From Streptomyces xanthophaeus (GTDB taxonomy: Bacteria; Actinomycetota; Actinomycetes; Streptomycetales; Streptomycetaceae), in contig NZ_JOFT01000012.1 in the NCBI RefSeq assembly GCF_000725805.1, positions 358,687 to 422,686 on the forward strand: a DNA stretch of 64,000 nt. Direction: 5' to 3'. This document shows positions 18,334 through 27,265 of the stretch, piece by piece. The translations under genes were made by a program, and so were the position numbers. The notes under the pieces were generated by a model. That model was not told where the DNA came from, did not search any database, and saw only the letters and a list, made by a program, of their open reading frames with translations. Numbering within the stretch: position 1 is the stretch's first letter; each line of letters starts with the position of its first letter.

Positions 18334-19485
18334 ATGAGCGAGCTGCACGGCCTCCTCGAGGCCCGGGTCACCGACGGAACGCTGCCCGGTGCGGTGGCCC
18401 TGGTCGCCCGCGGCGAGGAGGTCGAGGCCGTGGCCGTCGGCTCACTCGACGTCGAAGGCACCGCGCCGATGGCCCGCGACTCCCTCTTCCGGATCGCCTC
18501 CCTCACCAAACCGGTGACCGCAGCGGCCACGATGGTCCTGATCGAGGACGGGCTGCTCGCCCTCGATGCGCCGGTGGCGCGCTGGCTGCCGGAACTCGCC
18601 GCACCGGCGGTCGTCCGTACGCCGTCCGCACCCGTCGACGACGTGGTCCCCGCCGACCGCCCGATCACCGTCGCCGACCTGCTGACCTTCCGTGCGGGCT
18701 ACGGATTCCCCGCCGACTTCTCCCTGCCCGCGGTGCAACTCCTGTTCAGCGAACTGAGGCAGGGACCGCCGCAGCCCGGGAAGGCCGCCGGTCCGGACAC
18801 CTGGACGGCCACGCTGGCGCGCATCCCGCTCCTCCACCAGCCGGGCGAGCAATGGCTCTACAACACCTGCTCCGACATCCTCGGCGTGCTCCTCGCCCGC
18901 GCCTGCGGACGGCCCCTGCCGGAGCTCCTGGCCGAGCGGATCTTCGGGCCGCTCGGCATGCGGGACACGGCTTTCGACGTACCGCAGGACCAGCTCCACC
19001 GCTTCACCAGCGCCTACCGGGCGGTTCCCGACGGCGGGGACCTGGAACTGGTCGACGCGCCCGACGGACAGTGGAGCACCCCGCCGGCGTTCCCCTCCGG
19101 GGCGGGCGGGCTGGTCTCCACCGCCGACGACCTCCACGCCTTCGGCCGCATGCTGCTCGCGGAGGGCGCGTACCCAGGCGGGCGGCTGCTCTCGCCGGAG
19201 TCCGTACGGCAGATGAGCACCGACCACCTCAGCCCAGCACAGCGGGAGGCGGGCGAGCTCTTCCTCGACGGCCAGGGCTGGGGTTTCGGCGGCTCGGTCG
19301 ACGTGGCCCGCCTCGACCCCTGGAACGTACCCGGCCGGTACGGCTGGATCGGCGGCACCGGCACCGCCGCCCACGTGGTCCCCGCCACCGGCACGGTCAC
19401 CGTCCTGCTCACCCAGCGGGAACTGAGCGGCCCCAACGCGCCTGAATACATGCGGGAGTTCTGGGCGCACGCCGCCGGCAGCTGA
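18334..19485 (+). CDS. Serine hydrolase, beta-lactamase class C/EstB family
   Basis: The 383-residue protein has the SxxK nucleophile motif at S56-LT-K59 (RIASLTKPVTAAATM), followed by LLTFRAGYGFPADF and GEQWLYNTCSDILG. The latter holds the Tyr of the YxN-like motif. Near the C-terminus WIGGTGTAAHVVPATGTVTVLL carries the beta-strand that replaces KTG in this family. No signal peptide is present, so it is cytoplasmic, which fits EstB-like esterases rather than true beta-lactamases. Substrate unknown. Start ATG 18334 after GAGAAGGTGG. Confidence 0.85.
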   Translation: MSELHGLLEARVTDGTLPGAVALVARGEEVEAVAVGSLDVEGTAPMARDSLFRIASLTKPVTAAATMVLIEDGLLALDAPVARWLPELAAPAVVRTPSAPVDDVVPADRPITVADLLTFRAGYGFPADFSLPAVQLLFSELRQGPPQPGKAAGPDTWTATLARIPLLHQPGEQWLYNTCSDILGVLLARACGRPLPELLAERIFGPLGMRDTAFDVPQDQLHRFTSAYRAVPDGGDLELVDAPDGQWSTPPAFPSGAGGLVSTADDLHAFGRMLLAEGAYPGGRLLSPESVRQMSTDHLSPAQREAGELFLDGQGWGFGGSVDVARLDPWNVPGRYGWIGGTGTAAHVVPATGTVTVLLTQRELSGPNAPEYMREFWAHAAGS

Positions 19486-19526
19486 GGCGCACCGCGCCGC
19501 GGCAGGGGGCTGATCGGGTGAAGCAG

Positions 19527-19554
19527 CGCAACCCGCGGTGGATCCGGGCGTTGA
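19527..19554 (+). promoter_or_regulatory. Candidate sigma-BldN promoter of the rodlin gene
   Basis: CGCAAC (19527-19532), 16 bases, then CGTTGA (19549-19554). The consensus I recall for sigma-BldN is CGTAAC-N16-CGTTGA, so 11 of 12 bases match at the exact spacing. The site ends 45 bases before the rodlin GTG, and rodlin genes are established BldN targets in S. venezuelae. Confidence 0.75.
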
Positions 19555-19599
19555 TCAAGGCGCTCACCATCGTGCACTCGTGCAACCGAAGGACCCATT

Positions 19600-20010
19600 G
19601 TGATCAAGAAGATTATGGCCACCGCTGCTGTCGCCGCCTCCATCGTCGCCGCGGGCGCGGCTGTGGCCACCCCGGCCATGGCGATCGGCAACGACAACGG
19701 GATCAACACCGTCAACGGCAACGGTTCCCAGCAGATCTACGGCAACCAGAAGACGCACGGTGACCTGAGCCCGCAGCTCGGCCTGGTCCAGGGCACCCTG
19801 AACAAGCCCTGCATCGGTCTGCCGGCGAAGCTCAACCTGCAGTCCGTGCTCGCCGCGGTCAACGTCGGTGTCCAGGACATCAACGTCCTGTCGAACCCGC
19901 AGAACCAGCAGTGCACCGAGAACTCCACCCAGGCCAAGGGCGACGAGCCGCTGTCGCACATCCTGGAGAACATCCCGGTCCTGTCGGGCAACCTCTCGGC
20001 CGGCAGCTGA
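19600..20010 (+). CDS. Rodlin family protein (aerial hypha/spore surface)
   Basis: The 136-residue secreted protein has a Sec signal (IKKIMATAAVAAS, cleavage after AMA near residue 28). The mature part begins IGNDNGINTVNGNG, as in RdlA/RdlB, then LSPQLGLVQGTLNKPCIG, VGVQDINVLSNPQNQQC and ENSTQAKGDEPLSHILE, all rodlin hallmarks including the two cysteines. Rodlins organise chaplin fibrils into the rodlet layer of aerial hyphae. GTG 19600 follows AAGGA by 7 bases. Only one copy is in the window and no chaplin lies beside it, whereas rdlA/rdlB are usually a pair; I cannot say which of the two it is. Confidence 0.93.
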   Translation: MIKKIMATAAVAASIVAAGAAVATPAMAIGNDNGINTVNGNGSQQIYGNQKTHGDLSPQLGLVQGTLNKPCIGLPAKLNLQSVLAAVNVGVQDINVLSNPQNQQCTENSTQAKGDEPLSHILENIPVLSGNLSAGS

Positions 20011-20154
20011 CGCAGTCCCCTCTGCGAGCCGGGGCCTCGGACGCCTGCGCGAGTGCCCACGGGGCCCCGGCTTGTTCCACCCGGATCCGTGGATCCGCCC
20101 CATTCCGCAGGCACGCGACGGCCGCCAGGCCGTCCGGTCGGGCACCGGTCCTCA

Positions 20155-20201
20155 CGCCGCAGAGCCTTCCACCCTCAGTCGGGGCGGGAGGCTCTGCGGC
20201 G
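20155..20201. terminator. Bidirectional terminator between rodlin and cynS
   Basis: A perfect 13-bp inverted repeat (20155-20167 with 20189-20201) with a 21-base loop lies between the convergent rodlin and cyanase genes. Confidence 0.7.
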
Positions 20202-20244
20202 TTTCGGCAGGCTTCGTCAGTACGGCTTCGTCGGAACGGCTGTG

Positions 20245-20715
20245 TCAGAAGGGCTTCGTCGGGAGGTACTTGCCGTCGAGGGTGATGACCGCGCGCTCCC
20301 CGCCCTCGGGGTCGGCGACCTTCCTGACGTCCAGCTTGAAGTTGATCGCGCTGATGATGCCGTCGCCGAACTGCTCGTGCACCAGGGCCTTCAGGGTGGT
20401 CCCGTAGACCTGGAGCATCTCGTGGAAGCGGTAGACCGTCGGGTCCGTGGGGGCCGCGCCCGTCACGGTGCCGCGGGTGGGGACCGTCTGCAGGAGCCGG
20501 ACCGCGTCCTCGTCCAGACCCAGCAGTGCGGCGACGGCCTCGGCGGCGGCCTGCGGGAGGGCGTGCTGCCCCAGCAGGGCGGCGGTGACGAAGGCGACCG
20601 ACAGGCCGGTGGTGTCGGCGAGCTGCTGCCAGGAGAGGTCGCGGCGGGTCTTGGCGTCGACGACGGTGACGGCGAGGGCCTGGCGGGCGGCGGGGTCGAG
20701 CTGGGCGTGCAGCAT
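20245..20715 (-). CDS. cynS: Cyanase (cyanate hydratase, EC 4.2.1.104)
   Basis: This 156-residue enzyme converts cyanate plus bicarbonate to carbamate and CO2, hence ammonia. The catalytic residues fall at exactly the E. coli positions: R96 and E99 ([12 protein letters not shown]) and S122 ([13 protein letters not shown]). The N-terminal helical, lambda-repressor-like domain ([23 protein letters not shown] in two parts) is present. The length equals that of the E. coli enzyme. It is the second gene of cynT-cynS, starting 74 bases after cynT. Assembly into the usual decamer is expected. Bicarbonate use explains the adjacent carbonic anhydrase. Confidence 0.96.
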   Translation of the reverse strand: MLHAQLDPAARQALAVTVVDAKTRRDLSWQQLADTTGLSVAFVTAALLGQHALPQAAAEAVAALLGLDEDAVRLLQTVPTRGTVTGAAPTDPTVYRFHEMLQVYGTTLKALVHEQFGDGIISAINFKLDVRKVADPEGGERAVITLDGKYLPTKPF

Positions 20716-20789
20716 GGGAGTCCTTTCGGGAGCCGCCGTACGAGGGGCGGCCGGTGTGGGAGTGGGGAACGGGGCCGGGGGAGGGGTGA

Positions 20790-21392
20790 TCAGCCGGCGA
20801 GGACGGGATGACGCACGGCGGGGGCCGCGACGTCCGTGACCCGGCCGGTGGGGATGTCGTAGACCCAGCCGCGCAGGGTGAGGTCCCCTGCGGCCAGGGC
20901 ACGGGCGACCGACGGGTGGGTGGCGAGGTTGGCCAGCTGGGCGCGGACGTTCTCCCGGACCAGCGCCGCGACCCGGCCGGGACCGGCGCCCGCCGTGCGG
21001 GCCACCGAGGCATCGGCGTGGCGCAGCCAGCCGGCGACCGAGGAGACCGCCCCCAGGTCCCGGCCCTCGGCCAGGGCGGTCATCGCGCCGCAGGCCGAAT
21101 GCCCGCACACGACGACGCAGCTGACCCCGAGGACGGCGACGGCGTACTCGATGCTCGCCGTCACCCCGTCCGGGACCGGTGCGTACGCGGGGACGAGGTT
21201 CCCCGCGGTGCGGATGACGAAGAGCTCACCCGGCTCGCTCTGCGTGATGAGCTCCGGCACCACCCGGGCGTCCGAGCAGCCGATGAACAGCGTGGCGGGC
21301 CGGTGGGTGTCTGCGAGCTCCGCGAAGAGGCGTTCCTTCGCGGGGAAGACCTCCTGCTGGAAGCGTGCGACGCCGTCCGAGAGATCGTGCAT
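20790..21392 (-). CDS. cynT: Beta-class carbonic anhydrase of the cyanate operon
   Basis: The 200-residue zinc enzyme has ligands C39, H98 and C101 and the Asp-Arg pair D41/R43 (GCSDARV and CGHSACGA), numbering identical to E. coli CynT. It rehydrates the CO2 made by cyanase so that bicarbonate is not lost. ATG 21392 follows AGGGAG by 6 bases. It is first in a minus-strand cynT-cynS operon and divergent from cynR across 123 bases that contain LysR-type dyads. Cytosolic: no signal peptide, unlike the exported paralogue at 62.5-63.3 kb. Confidence 0.95.
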   Translation of the reverse strand: MHDLSDGVARFQQEVFPAKERLFAELADTHRPATLFIGCSDARVVPELITQSEPGELFVIRTAGNLVPAYAPVPDGVTASIEYAVAVLGVSCVVVCGHSACGAMTALAEGRDLGAVSSVAGWLRHADASVARTAGAGPGRVAALVRENVRAQLANLATHPSVARALAAGDLTLRGWVYDIPTGRVTDVAAPAVRHPVLAG

Positions 21393-21458
21393 GGTCACTC
21401 CCTCTGGTGGGGTGCGCCCCGTGGGGCTTGACGTGTTCCACCCTGCCCGAGCTGCATC

Positions 21459-21479
21459 TATTGTGTCCAAGGCGTAATA
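21459..21479. promoter_or_regulatory. Second LysR-type dyad in the cynR-cynT gap
   Basis: TATT (21459-21462) and AATA (21476-21479) form a dyad around 13 bases; T21464 and A21476 also satisfy T-N11-A. It lies on the cynT side, 31 bases from the dyad over the cynR promoter, a spacing seen between recognition and activation sites of LysR regulators. Confidence 0.45.
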
Positions 21480-21489
21480 TCCATCCCTG

Positions 21490-21508
21490 CTATCGATGCC
21501 ATCTATAG
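21490..21508. promoter_or_regulatory. LysR-type operator (CTAT-N11-ATAG) over the cynR promoter
   Basis: CTAT at 21490-21493 and ATAG at 21505-21508 are perfect complements separated by 11 bases, which fits the T-N11-A LysR box. It overlaps TATAGT (21504-21509), a likely -10 element 6 bases from the cynR ATG, so binding would repress cynR. Confidence 0.65.
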
Positions 21509-21515
21509 TTGCTCC

Positions 21516-22481
21516 ATGGCCTTGGAACTGCGTCACCTGCGCTACCTGATCGCGGTCGCCGGACACGGCAGCTTCACCCGCGCTGCGGAAGAGCTGCGGA
21601 TCTCCCAGCCCACCCTGTCCCAGCAGATCAAACAGCTCGAACGGACCGTCGGGGCGCAGCTGTTGGACCGCACCGGCCGCGCCGTCCGGCTCACCGGCGC
21701 CGGTGAGACCTACGTCCACCACGCGCGCGCCGCCCTGCGCGAACTCGCCGCCGCCGAGCGGGCCGTCGTGGACCTGGCCGACCTCTCCCGCGGGCACCTG
21801 CGCCTGGCCCTGACCCCCACCTTCACGGCGTACCTCACCGGCCCCGTCGTCGCCGCACTCCACGCGGCGCACCCCGGCATCACCCTCGAGGTCCGGGAGG
21901 CGCCCCAGGACCGCATCGAGGCCGGACTCCTCGCCGACGAGCACGACCTCGGCCTCGGCTTCTACGGCACGCACCTGCCGGGCATCGCCGCGACGCCCCT
22001 GTTCACCGAAACCCTCGGCCTCGTCACCGCCACCGCCACCGGCGAGGGCGAAGGTGAACCCCTGCCCGTGCCCGTACGGGACCTGGCGGGCCTCCGACTC
22101 GCCCTGCTCAGCGGGGACTTCGCCACCCGCGGGCACATCGACGCCTATCTCGCCGCCCACGGCGTCCGGCCGCACGTCGCGGTCGAGGCGAACTCCGTCC
22201 AGGCCCTCACCGAGATCGTCCGCGGCACCACGCTCGCCACCGTGCTGCCCGACGCCGTCACCGACGACCACCCCCACCTGCGCCCCGTACCCCTGGAGCC
22301 CGCGATCCCGCCGCGCACCGTCGCCCTGCTGCGGCGGGAGAGCGCCTACGAGAGCGCCGCGGCCCGGGCCTTCGCCGCGCTGACCCGGAGCCTGGTCCGG
22401 GCCCGGGGCTACCGTCCGGCCGGCCGGGACGAGGGGGCCGACGGCCCTCGGCGCGAGCCCTTCGCAGAGCCGACCTCGTGA
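21516..22481 (+). CDS. cynR: LysR-family regulator of the cyanate operon
   Basis: The 321-residue protein has an N-terminal winged helix-turn-helix (residues 4-62, with GSFTRAAEELRISQPTLSQQ) and a two-lobe effector domain (about 90-295). Divergence from cynT-cynS copies the E. coli cyn locus, where CynR activates cynTS with cyanate and represses itself. ATG 21516 has TATAGT 6 bases upstream, so the mRNA may be leaderless. The C-terminus (295-321) is an Arg/Pro-rich tail not usual for the family. Assignment as CynR rests mainly on context. Confidence 0.88.
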   Translation: MALELRHLRYLIAVAGHGSFTRAAEELRISQPTLSQQIKQLERTVGAQLLDRTGRAVRLTGAGETYVHHARAALRELAAAERAVVDLADLSRGHLRLALTPTFTAYLTGPVVAALHAAHPGITLEVREAPQDRIEAGLLADEHDLGLGFYGTHLPGIAATPLFTETLGLVTATATGEGEGEPLPVPVRDLAGLRLALLSGDFATRGHIDAYLAAHGVRPHVAVEANSVQALTEIVRGTTLATVLPDAVTDDHPHLRPVPLEPAIPPRTVALLRRESAYESAAARAFAALTRSLVRARGYRPAGRDEGADGPRREPFAEPTS

Positions 22482-22519
22482 CATTTGCCCGCCGCACTCC
22501 CCGTACGGGCCGGAGGTTC

Positions 22520-22549
22520 TTGCACGGCCCGAGCGACCGTGTCTAGCGT
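22520..22549 (+). promoter_or_regulatory. Promoter of a probably leaderless gene
   Basis: TTGCAC (22520-22525), an 18-base spacer and TAGCGT (22544-22549) fit a housekeeping promoter. The -10 ends 6 bases before ATG 22556, so transcription should start at or next to the start codon; no Shine-Dalgarno sequence is present. Confidence 0.6.
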
Positions 22550-22555
22550 CGGGCC

Positions 22556-22855
22556 ATGAGCACCGAGCCGCAGCGTTTCGAGATCCTGTTGGTAGCCGAG
22601 CACGTCAAGAACCGGACCGGTGCACCCCAGGCGGACCACCCCCTGCGGTCGGCCGTGGTCGAGGCGACCGGCCGCAAGGGTGCGTCCGGATACCCCCGCT
22701 ACACCGGTGAGGGCATGGAGGCCGACATCGACCCGGCCACCCGCACCGTCGAGGCCCTGCTCGTCGACGGCTCGGAGCTGGACCCCGGGCTGACGGCCCT
22801 GATCGCCCCCGAGGCCGGTCCGGGTCAGGGCCGGGGTCAGGGCCGACGGCCGTAG
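22556..22855 (+). CDS. Hypothetical small protein
   Basis: I do not recognise this 99-residue soluble protein. Its middle (residues about 25-90) is regular coding sequence and the last ten residues are a Gly/Gln/Arg repeat (GQGRGQGRRP). A housekeeping-type promoter sits 6 bases before ATG 22556, so the start is well supported and translation is probably leaderless. It precedes the isochorismatase-fold gene by 86 bases on the same strand; no functional link is evident. Confidence 0.6.
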   Translation: MSTEPQRFEILLVAEHVKNRTGAPQADHPLRSAVVEATGRKGASGYPRYTGEGMEADIDPATRTVEALLVDGSELDPGLTALIAPEAGPGQGRGQGRRP

Positions 22856-22941
22856 GGCCCCGGCGGGCGCAGCCTGCCGTGCCGCCCGGGCCGGATGCCC
22901 CCCGTGTCCGATCGGATCCCACCGAAGGAAGAGCCTGACCG

Positions 22942-23520
22942 ATGACCGGCCTGAACCTCGACGAGCAGACCGCCCTCGTGCTGATCGACCTCCAGAAGGG
23001 GATCCTCGGCCTGCCCCTCACCCGGCCCGCCGACGAGGTCCTCCACCAGGGCGTCCGGCTCGCCCAGGCCTTCCGGGCCCGCAAACTGCCCGTGGTCCTC
23101 GTGCGGGTGGCCTGGTCCCCGGACGGCGGGGACCTGCCCGCCCGGGCCGCCGACCGGCCGGGCCCGGCCGCCGCGCCGCCCCCGGCCTTCTCCGAGTTCC
23201 CCGCGGAGCTCCCCGCCGACGGCGACATCGTCGTCACCAAACGCCACTGGGGCGCCTTCACCGGGACCGAGCTCGACCTCCAGCTGCGCCGGCGCGGCGT
23301 CCACCGCATCGTTCTGGCCGGCATCTCCACCAGCGCGGGCGTCGAGTCCACGGCCCGCACGGCCTGGGAGCACAGCTACGAACTGGTCTTCGCGCAGGAC
23401 GCCACCGCGGACACGGACCCCGACTCGCACGCCCACACCTTCGGCAAGATCTTCCCGCGCCTCGGCAAGGTCAGCAGCACCGACGAGATCGTCGCCGCCC
23501 TGGCGGCCTCCGTCGGCTGA
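22942..23520 (+). CDS. Isochorismatase-fold hydrolase lacking the catalytic Cys
   Basis: The 192-residue Rossmann-like protein has ALVLIDLQKGI (catalytic Asp near residue 15) and VVTKRHWGAFTGTELD (Lys near 100), as expected for the isochorismatase/nicotinamidase superfamily. However, the segment LAGISTSAGVESTARTA has Gly where cysteine hydrolases have the nucleophilic Cys. True isochorismatases (EntB, PhzD) also lack Cys at this site, so hydrolysis of an enol ether or a non-thiol mechanism is possible. ATG 22942 follows GAAGGAAGAG. It ends at a strong terminator facing the metalloprotease gene. Confidence 0.8.
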   Translation: MTGLNLDEQTALVLIDLQKGILGLPLTRPADEVLHQGVRLAQAFRARKLPVVLVRVAWSPDGGDLPARAADRPGPAAAPPPAFSEFPAELPADGDIVVTKRHWGAFTGTELDLQLRRRGVHRIVLAGISTSAGVESTARTAWEHSYELVFAQDATADTDPDSHAHTFGKIFPRLGKVSSTDEIVAALAASVG

Positions 23521-23544
23521 CGGGCGGCGGCCCCGTACGAAGGA

Positions 23545-23586
23545 GCGCCGGCCCGGCCCCCCGGGGAGGGGGGACCGGGCCGGCGC
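23545..23586. terminator. Bidirectional terminator
   Basis: An 18-bp GC-rich stem (23545-23562 with 23568-23586, one bulged A) lies between the isochorismatase-fold gene and the convergent metalloprotease gene. The flanks add a further matching CCGTACG on both sides. Confidence 0.8.
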
Positions 23587-23604
23587 CGTACGGTCAGGCG
23601 GGCG

Positions 23605-26600
23605 TCAGCTCACCTGGAGGGTGACGTCGTCCACGACGTAGGAGGTCTGGAGGGACTGGTCCTCCACGCCGTTGAACTTCAGGACGACGCTCTGGCCGGC
23701 GAACCGCGAGAGGTCGTAGGACTTCTGCGTGTAGCCGGAGTTCGCGTCCAGGTTGGAGAGGGTCTCCAGGGTCTGGCCGCCCACCGAGACGGTGAGCCGG
23801 TCGTAGACCACGTTCTCCGTCTCGTCCGTGTCGATGTGCAGGAAGAACGAGAGCTGGTAGCTGGAGCAGCCGGCCGGGATGGTCAGCGACTGGGAGGCGC
23901 TGTCCGTACGGGCCGTGCCCCAGCCGTTCAGCCACGCCTTGTAGCTGCCGCCGTGCGGGGCCTGTCCGGCCTGGTTGGTGATCACGCCGGAGGTCGCGGT
24001 CCACGGGCTGCTGCCGCTCTCGAACCCGCCGTTGGCCACGAGCTGGCGCGGGGTGCAGGTGCCGCCCCCGCCGGTGACCGTCAGCGTGTACGTGGTGCTG
24101 TGGCTGACCGTCCCGGAGCCGGTGACCGTCAGGGTGTACGTGCCCGGCGCGGTGCTCGCGCCGACCTGCACCGAGAGGGCCGAGGAACCGCCGGACTGCA
24201 CGGAGGACGGGCTGAGGGTCGCGCTCACGCCCGCCGGTGCACCGGACACGGACAGGGCCAGGGTCTGGGCGGCGCCGCTCACGGTGGCGGTGTTCACCGT
24301 GGCGGAGGTGGATCCGCCGGGAGCCGCGGAACCCGCGGAGGGGCTGGTCGAGACGGAGAAGTCCTGCGCGGGCGCCTCCCCGCCCACGGCCTGCTTCCAG
24401 ACCGCGTACGCGACGCCGTCGGCGCTGCGGTCCAGCACCGTGGCGTTGATGTTGTTCGTGGTGTCGCAGGAGCTGTGGTAGCAGGGGTCGTAGGCGGCAT
24501 TGGCGGTGCCGCCCCACTTGGTGGCCTGGGCCGAGGTCTTGCGGGCACTGGCGCCGGCCGCGTATCCGGAGGTGGGGATGCCGACCTGCTGGAAGGAGTA
24601 GTCGTCACTGCGGCCCTGGCCCTCGGTGTTCTCCTCGGGGGCGAGGTTCAGGGAGGTCCAGTACGCCTTGAGGGGGGCGGCGGTGGCCGAGTTGACGTTG
24701 TTGATGAAGTAGCCGCCGTTGGTGGAGCCGACCATGTCGAAGTTGTAGTAGCCCTTGATGGCGGTGCGCTGCGCGCTGCTCAGCTGGTTGACGTAGAACC
24801 TGGAGCCGTTGAGGCCCTGTTCCTCGTCGGTCCACCAGGCGAACCGGACGTGCTTGGTCATCGTCGGATTCTTCTGGGCGAGGACGAGGGCGTTCTCCAG
24901 CAGCGTCGCGGAGCCCGAGCCGTTGTCGTTGATGCCGGGGCCGGCCGAGACGCCGTCCAGGTGCGCGCCGAACATGACGGTCTGGTCGGCGGGGCCGCCC
25001 GGCCAGTCGGCGATCAGGTTGTTCGACGGGTAGGTGCAGGAGGAGCAGTTCTGCTCGGTGACCGTGTACCCGGCGGCCTGGAGCTTGCCCTTCACGTACG
25101 CCAGCGACTGGGTGTAGCCGGCGCTCCCGGCCCGGCGGTGGCCGCCGTTCTGCGAGGCGATGGTGCCGAACTGGGCCAGGTGGGCCTGGACGTTGGCCAC
25201 GCTGATGTCCGGCGGGTCGTTGCCGGGCTGGGTCCCCCCGACGTTGAGCGCGAAGTCGACGGTGTGGGAGAGCGCGGTGCCCTGCCCCTTGACGACGACG
25301 GTCGACGCACCGGGGGCCGCGTTGGCCGTGGCGGTCAGGGTCAGCACCGAGGACTGGCCGGACTGCACCGTGGCCGGGTTGAAGGAGGCGCTCACCCCGG
25401 ACGGCAGGCCGCTGGCGCTGAGGGCCACCGACTGGGCCGTGCCGGTGGTGACGCTGGTGGCCACGGTGGTGGTGACCGAGGCGCCCTGCTGCACGGTGCC
25501 CGACGCGGGGTTCAGCGCCAGCGAGAAGTCGTTGTTCTGGCCGCTGGGCGTACAGGTCGGGTCGGCGCTCTGGGCGGGCACGCTGATGGCGTCCCAGGCG
25601 GCCTTGGTCTTCGTGAACAGCTCACAGGTGGTGTCCAGCGACTTCGCCGAACTGAGCGTCGCCGTACGGTACTTCTTGTACGACATGCTGCTGGTCTTGA
25701 GCAGCATGCCGCCGTAGAAGACCTTGCCGGCGTCCCGGATGCCGATGCCGGTCAGCGTGGACTGGTTGCAGGTGCTGCTGCTGGGCTTGCCCCCGCCCGG
25801 GTTCGTGCCCTCGGCCAGCAGGTAGAACCAGTGGTTCAGCGGGCCCGCCGCCGCGTGCACCTCGGTGCCGGGTATCGCGGAGCTGTAGCAGGCCGGGTCG
25901 TTGTTGACGGCCGGCGGGTTGTACATGTTGCGGATCGGGCCCCGGCCCTGGAGGTTGATCACCTCGCCGACCGTGTAGTCGGGGGTGTCGTACGGGGACG
26001 GCTGGTTGATGAAGGCCTCGGTCAGCGCGCCGAAGATGTCCCCGGTGCCCTCGCCGAGCCCGGCCTCCTGGCCGCTGGTGCCGCCCGGGGTGTTGCTGTC
26101 GATGGCGTGGCCGTACTCGTGCGCCACGACGTCCACGCCGGCGATCCACTCGCTGGCGCTGTTGCGGCCGATGGTGACGGAGCTGCCGTCCCAGTACGCG
26201 TTGAGGTCGTTCAGCCCGACCTTGGCCGGGAAGCTGCGGCCGTTGCCGCTGACGCCGTTGCGGCCCAGCCACTGGCTCAGCATGTCCCACTGCTTCTGCG
26301 CGGCGAACATGAGGTCCACGCAGCCGGTTTCCTTGGACGTGGGATTGCCCGTGCCCCAGGAGTCGGAGGATTTGGTGAACACGGTGCCCGAGCTGTAGTC
26401 CGCACAGCTCAGGCCGGTCCGGCTCGGGTCGCGCAGGGTGAAGCTCGAACCCGAGGCCGTGGTGTCGATGGTGAGCGGGCCCGGGCCGTTCCACTTGCTG
26501 TTGCCGGTGCCCGCGACCACGTCGTCGTAACTGTCGACGAAGGCGCCGGTGCGGGCGTCGACGAAGACGTGCAGCCTGCTGGGCGCCTTGCCGGTGCGGC

Positions 26601-27117
26601 CGGAGAGGACGGTCTCCCAGGCCAGGACCGGCTTGTCGTCCTTGATCCGGACCACGAGCCGGCTGCTCTCGACCTTGTCGACGGCGGCCAGCTTCGCCCG
26701 CGCCGTCGACTCGGCCTCCTTCGCACCGATCCTGGCTCGGGTGGCCACGTCGATGCGTACGGAGGAGGCGGACTGGACGGAGCGGACCTTGCCCGCGCCG
26801 TCCGCGAGGACGACGGCGTCACCGCCGACGACCGGAAGGCCGCGGTAGCTGCGCTCGTACGCGACGGAGTACAGGTCCTTCACCCAGGGCGTCACCAGAC
26901 GCCGTTCGTACTGTTCCTGCGAGGAGTTGACCAGGGAGTCGAGACCGCTGTCGACGGCCTGGTCCGCGGCGGCGACCGCGCGGGCGGCCGGGGTGTCCTG
27001 GCGGGACGGCGTCGGCTGCGCCTGCTGCGCTGCCGACGCGGTTCCGGCCAGGGTTCCGGCCAGGCCCGCGGTCAGCGCCATCGCTGCCAGGGCCGCCGTC
27101 CATCTGGTGGGCTGCAA
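23605..27117 (-). CDS. Secreted double metalloprotease: M4 (thermolysin) plus M28 (aminopeptidase) in one chain
   Basis: The 1,170-residue protein begins with a Sec signal ([20 protein letters not shown], cleavage near ASA), then an FTP/PepSY-type propeptide (about 35-190). An M4 domain follows (about 200-530) with HEYGH near residue 333, Glu in GEGTGDIFG and catalytic His in [12 protein letters not shown]. Next come an Ig-like module and an M28 domain (about 640-900) with zinc ligands in [24 protein letters not shown] and CYHSSCD. A second, homologous Ig-like module precedes a C-terminal jelly-roll (about 1010-1170). I chose TTG 27117 (GGAG 6 bases upstream); the alternative ATG 27189 adds 24 residues, including a TTA codon, before the signal. 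Divergent LysR gene. Confidence 0.85.
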   Translation of the reverse strand: MQPTRWTAALAAMALTAGLAGTLAGTASAAQQAQPTPSRQDTPAARAVAAADQAVDSGLDSLVNSSQEQYERRLVTPWVKDLYSVAYERSYRGLPVVGGDAVVLADGAGKVRSVQSASSVRIDVATRARIGAKEAESTARAKLAAVDKVESSRLVVRIKDDKPVLAWETVLSGRTGKAPSRLHVFVDARTGAFVDSYDDVVAGTGNSKWNGPGPLTIDTTASGSSFTLRDPSRTGLSCADYSSGTVFTKSSDSWGTGNPTSKETGCVDLMFAAQKQWDMLSQWLGRNGVSGNGRSFPAKVGLNDLNAYWDGSSVTIGRNSASEWIAGVDVVAHEYGHAIDSNTPGGTSGQEAGLGEGTGDIFGALTEAFINQPSPYDTPDYTVGEVINLQGRGPIRNMYNPPAVNNDPACYSSAIPGTEVHAAAGPLNHWFYLLAEGTNPGGGKPSSSTCNQSTLTGIGIRDAGKVFYGGMLLKTSSMSYKKYRTATLSSAKSLDTTCELFTKTKAAWDAISVPAQSADPTCTPSGQNNDFSLALNPASGTVQQGASVTTTVATSVTTGTAQSVALSASGLPSGVSASFNPATVQSGQSSVLTLTATANAAPGASTVVVKGQGTALSHTVDFALNVGGTQPGNDPPDISVANVQAHLAQFGTIASQNGGHRRAGSAGYTQSLAYVKGKLQAAGYTVTEQNCSSCTYPSNNLIADWPGGPADQTVMFGAHLDGVSAGPGINDNGSGSATLLENALVLAQKNPTMTKHVRFAWWTDEEQGLNGSRFYVNQLSSAQRTAIKGYYNFDMVGSTNGGYFINNVNSATAAPLKAYWTSLNLAPEENTEGQGRSDDYSFQQVGIPTSGYAAGASARKTSAQATKWGGTANAAYDPCYHSSCDTTNNINATVLDRSADGVAYAVWKQAVGGEAPAQDFSVSTSPSAGSAAPGGSTSATVNTATVSGAAQTLALSVSGAPAGVSATLSPSSVQSGGSSALSVQVGASTAPGTYTLTVTGSGTVSHSTTYTLTVTGGGGTCTPRQLVANGGFESGSSPWTATSGVITNQAGQAPHGGSYKAWLNGWGTARTDSASQSLTIPAGCSSYQLSFFLHIDTDETENVVYDRLTVSVGGQTLETLSNLDANSGYTQKSYDLSRFAGQSVVLKFNGVEDQSLQTSYVVDDVTLQVS

Positions 27118-27214
27118 CGTCCACTCCGATCGTGGGGGGAGGTAAGCAGGGGATAAGTGCGCGTTCGGGGCGAGTATGAGCGTGGACATGGCGGGTTCGG
27201 GTCATCCCGGCAGG

Positions 27215-27232
27215 CATAAGGCCGCAGTTATG
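27215..27232. promoter_or_regulatory. Candidate LysR-family operator between the protease and its regulator
   Basis: A perfect dyad CATAA-N8-TTATG (27215-27219 with 27228-27232) lies in the 148-base divergent gap. It is just upstream of TACGCT (27254-27259), the probable -10 of the LysR gene, so it could mediate both autoregulation and protease control. Confidence 0.5.
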
Positions 27233-27265
27233 GTGCGGCGGCGGCGCGCTGCGTACGCTGCCCGG

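Noticed and set aside
23836..27156. An 1,106-codon plus-strand frame
   Set aside because: Antisense of the M4-M28 protease gene; composition is Gly/Arg/Val-rich without motifs.
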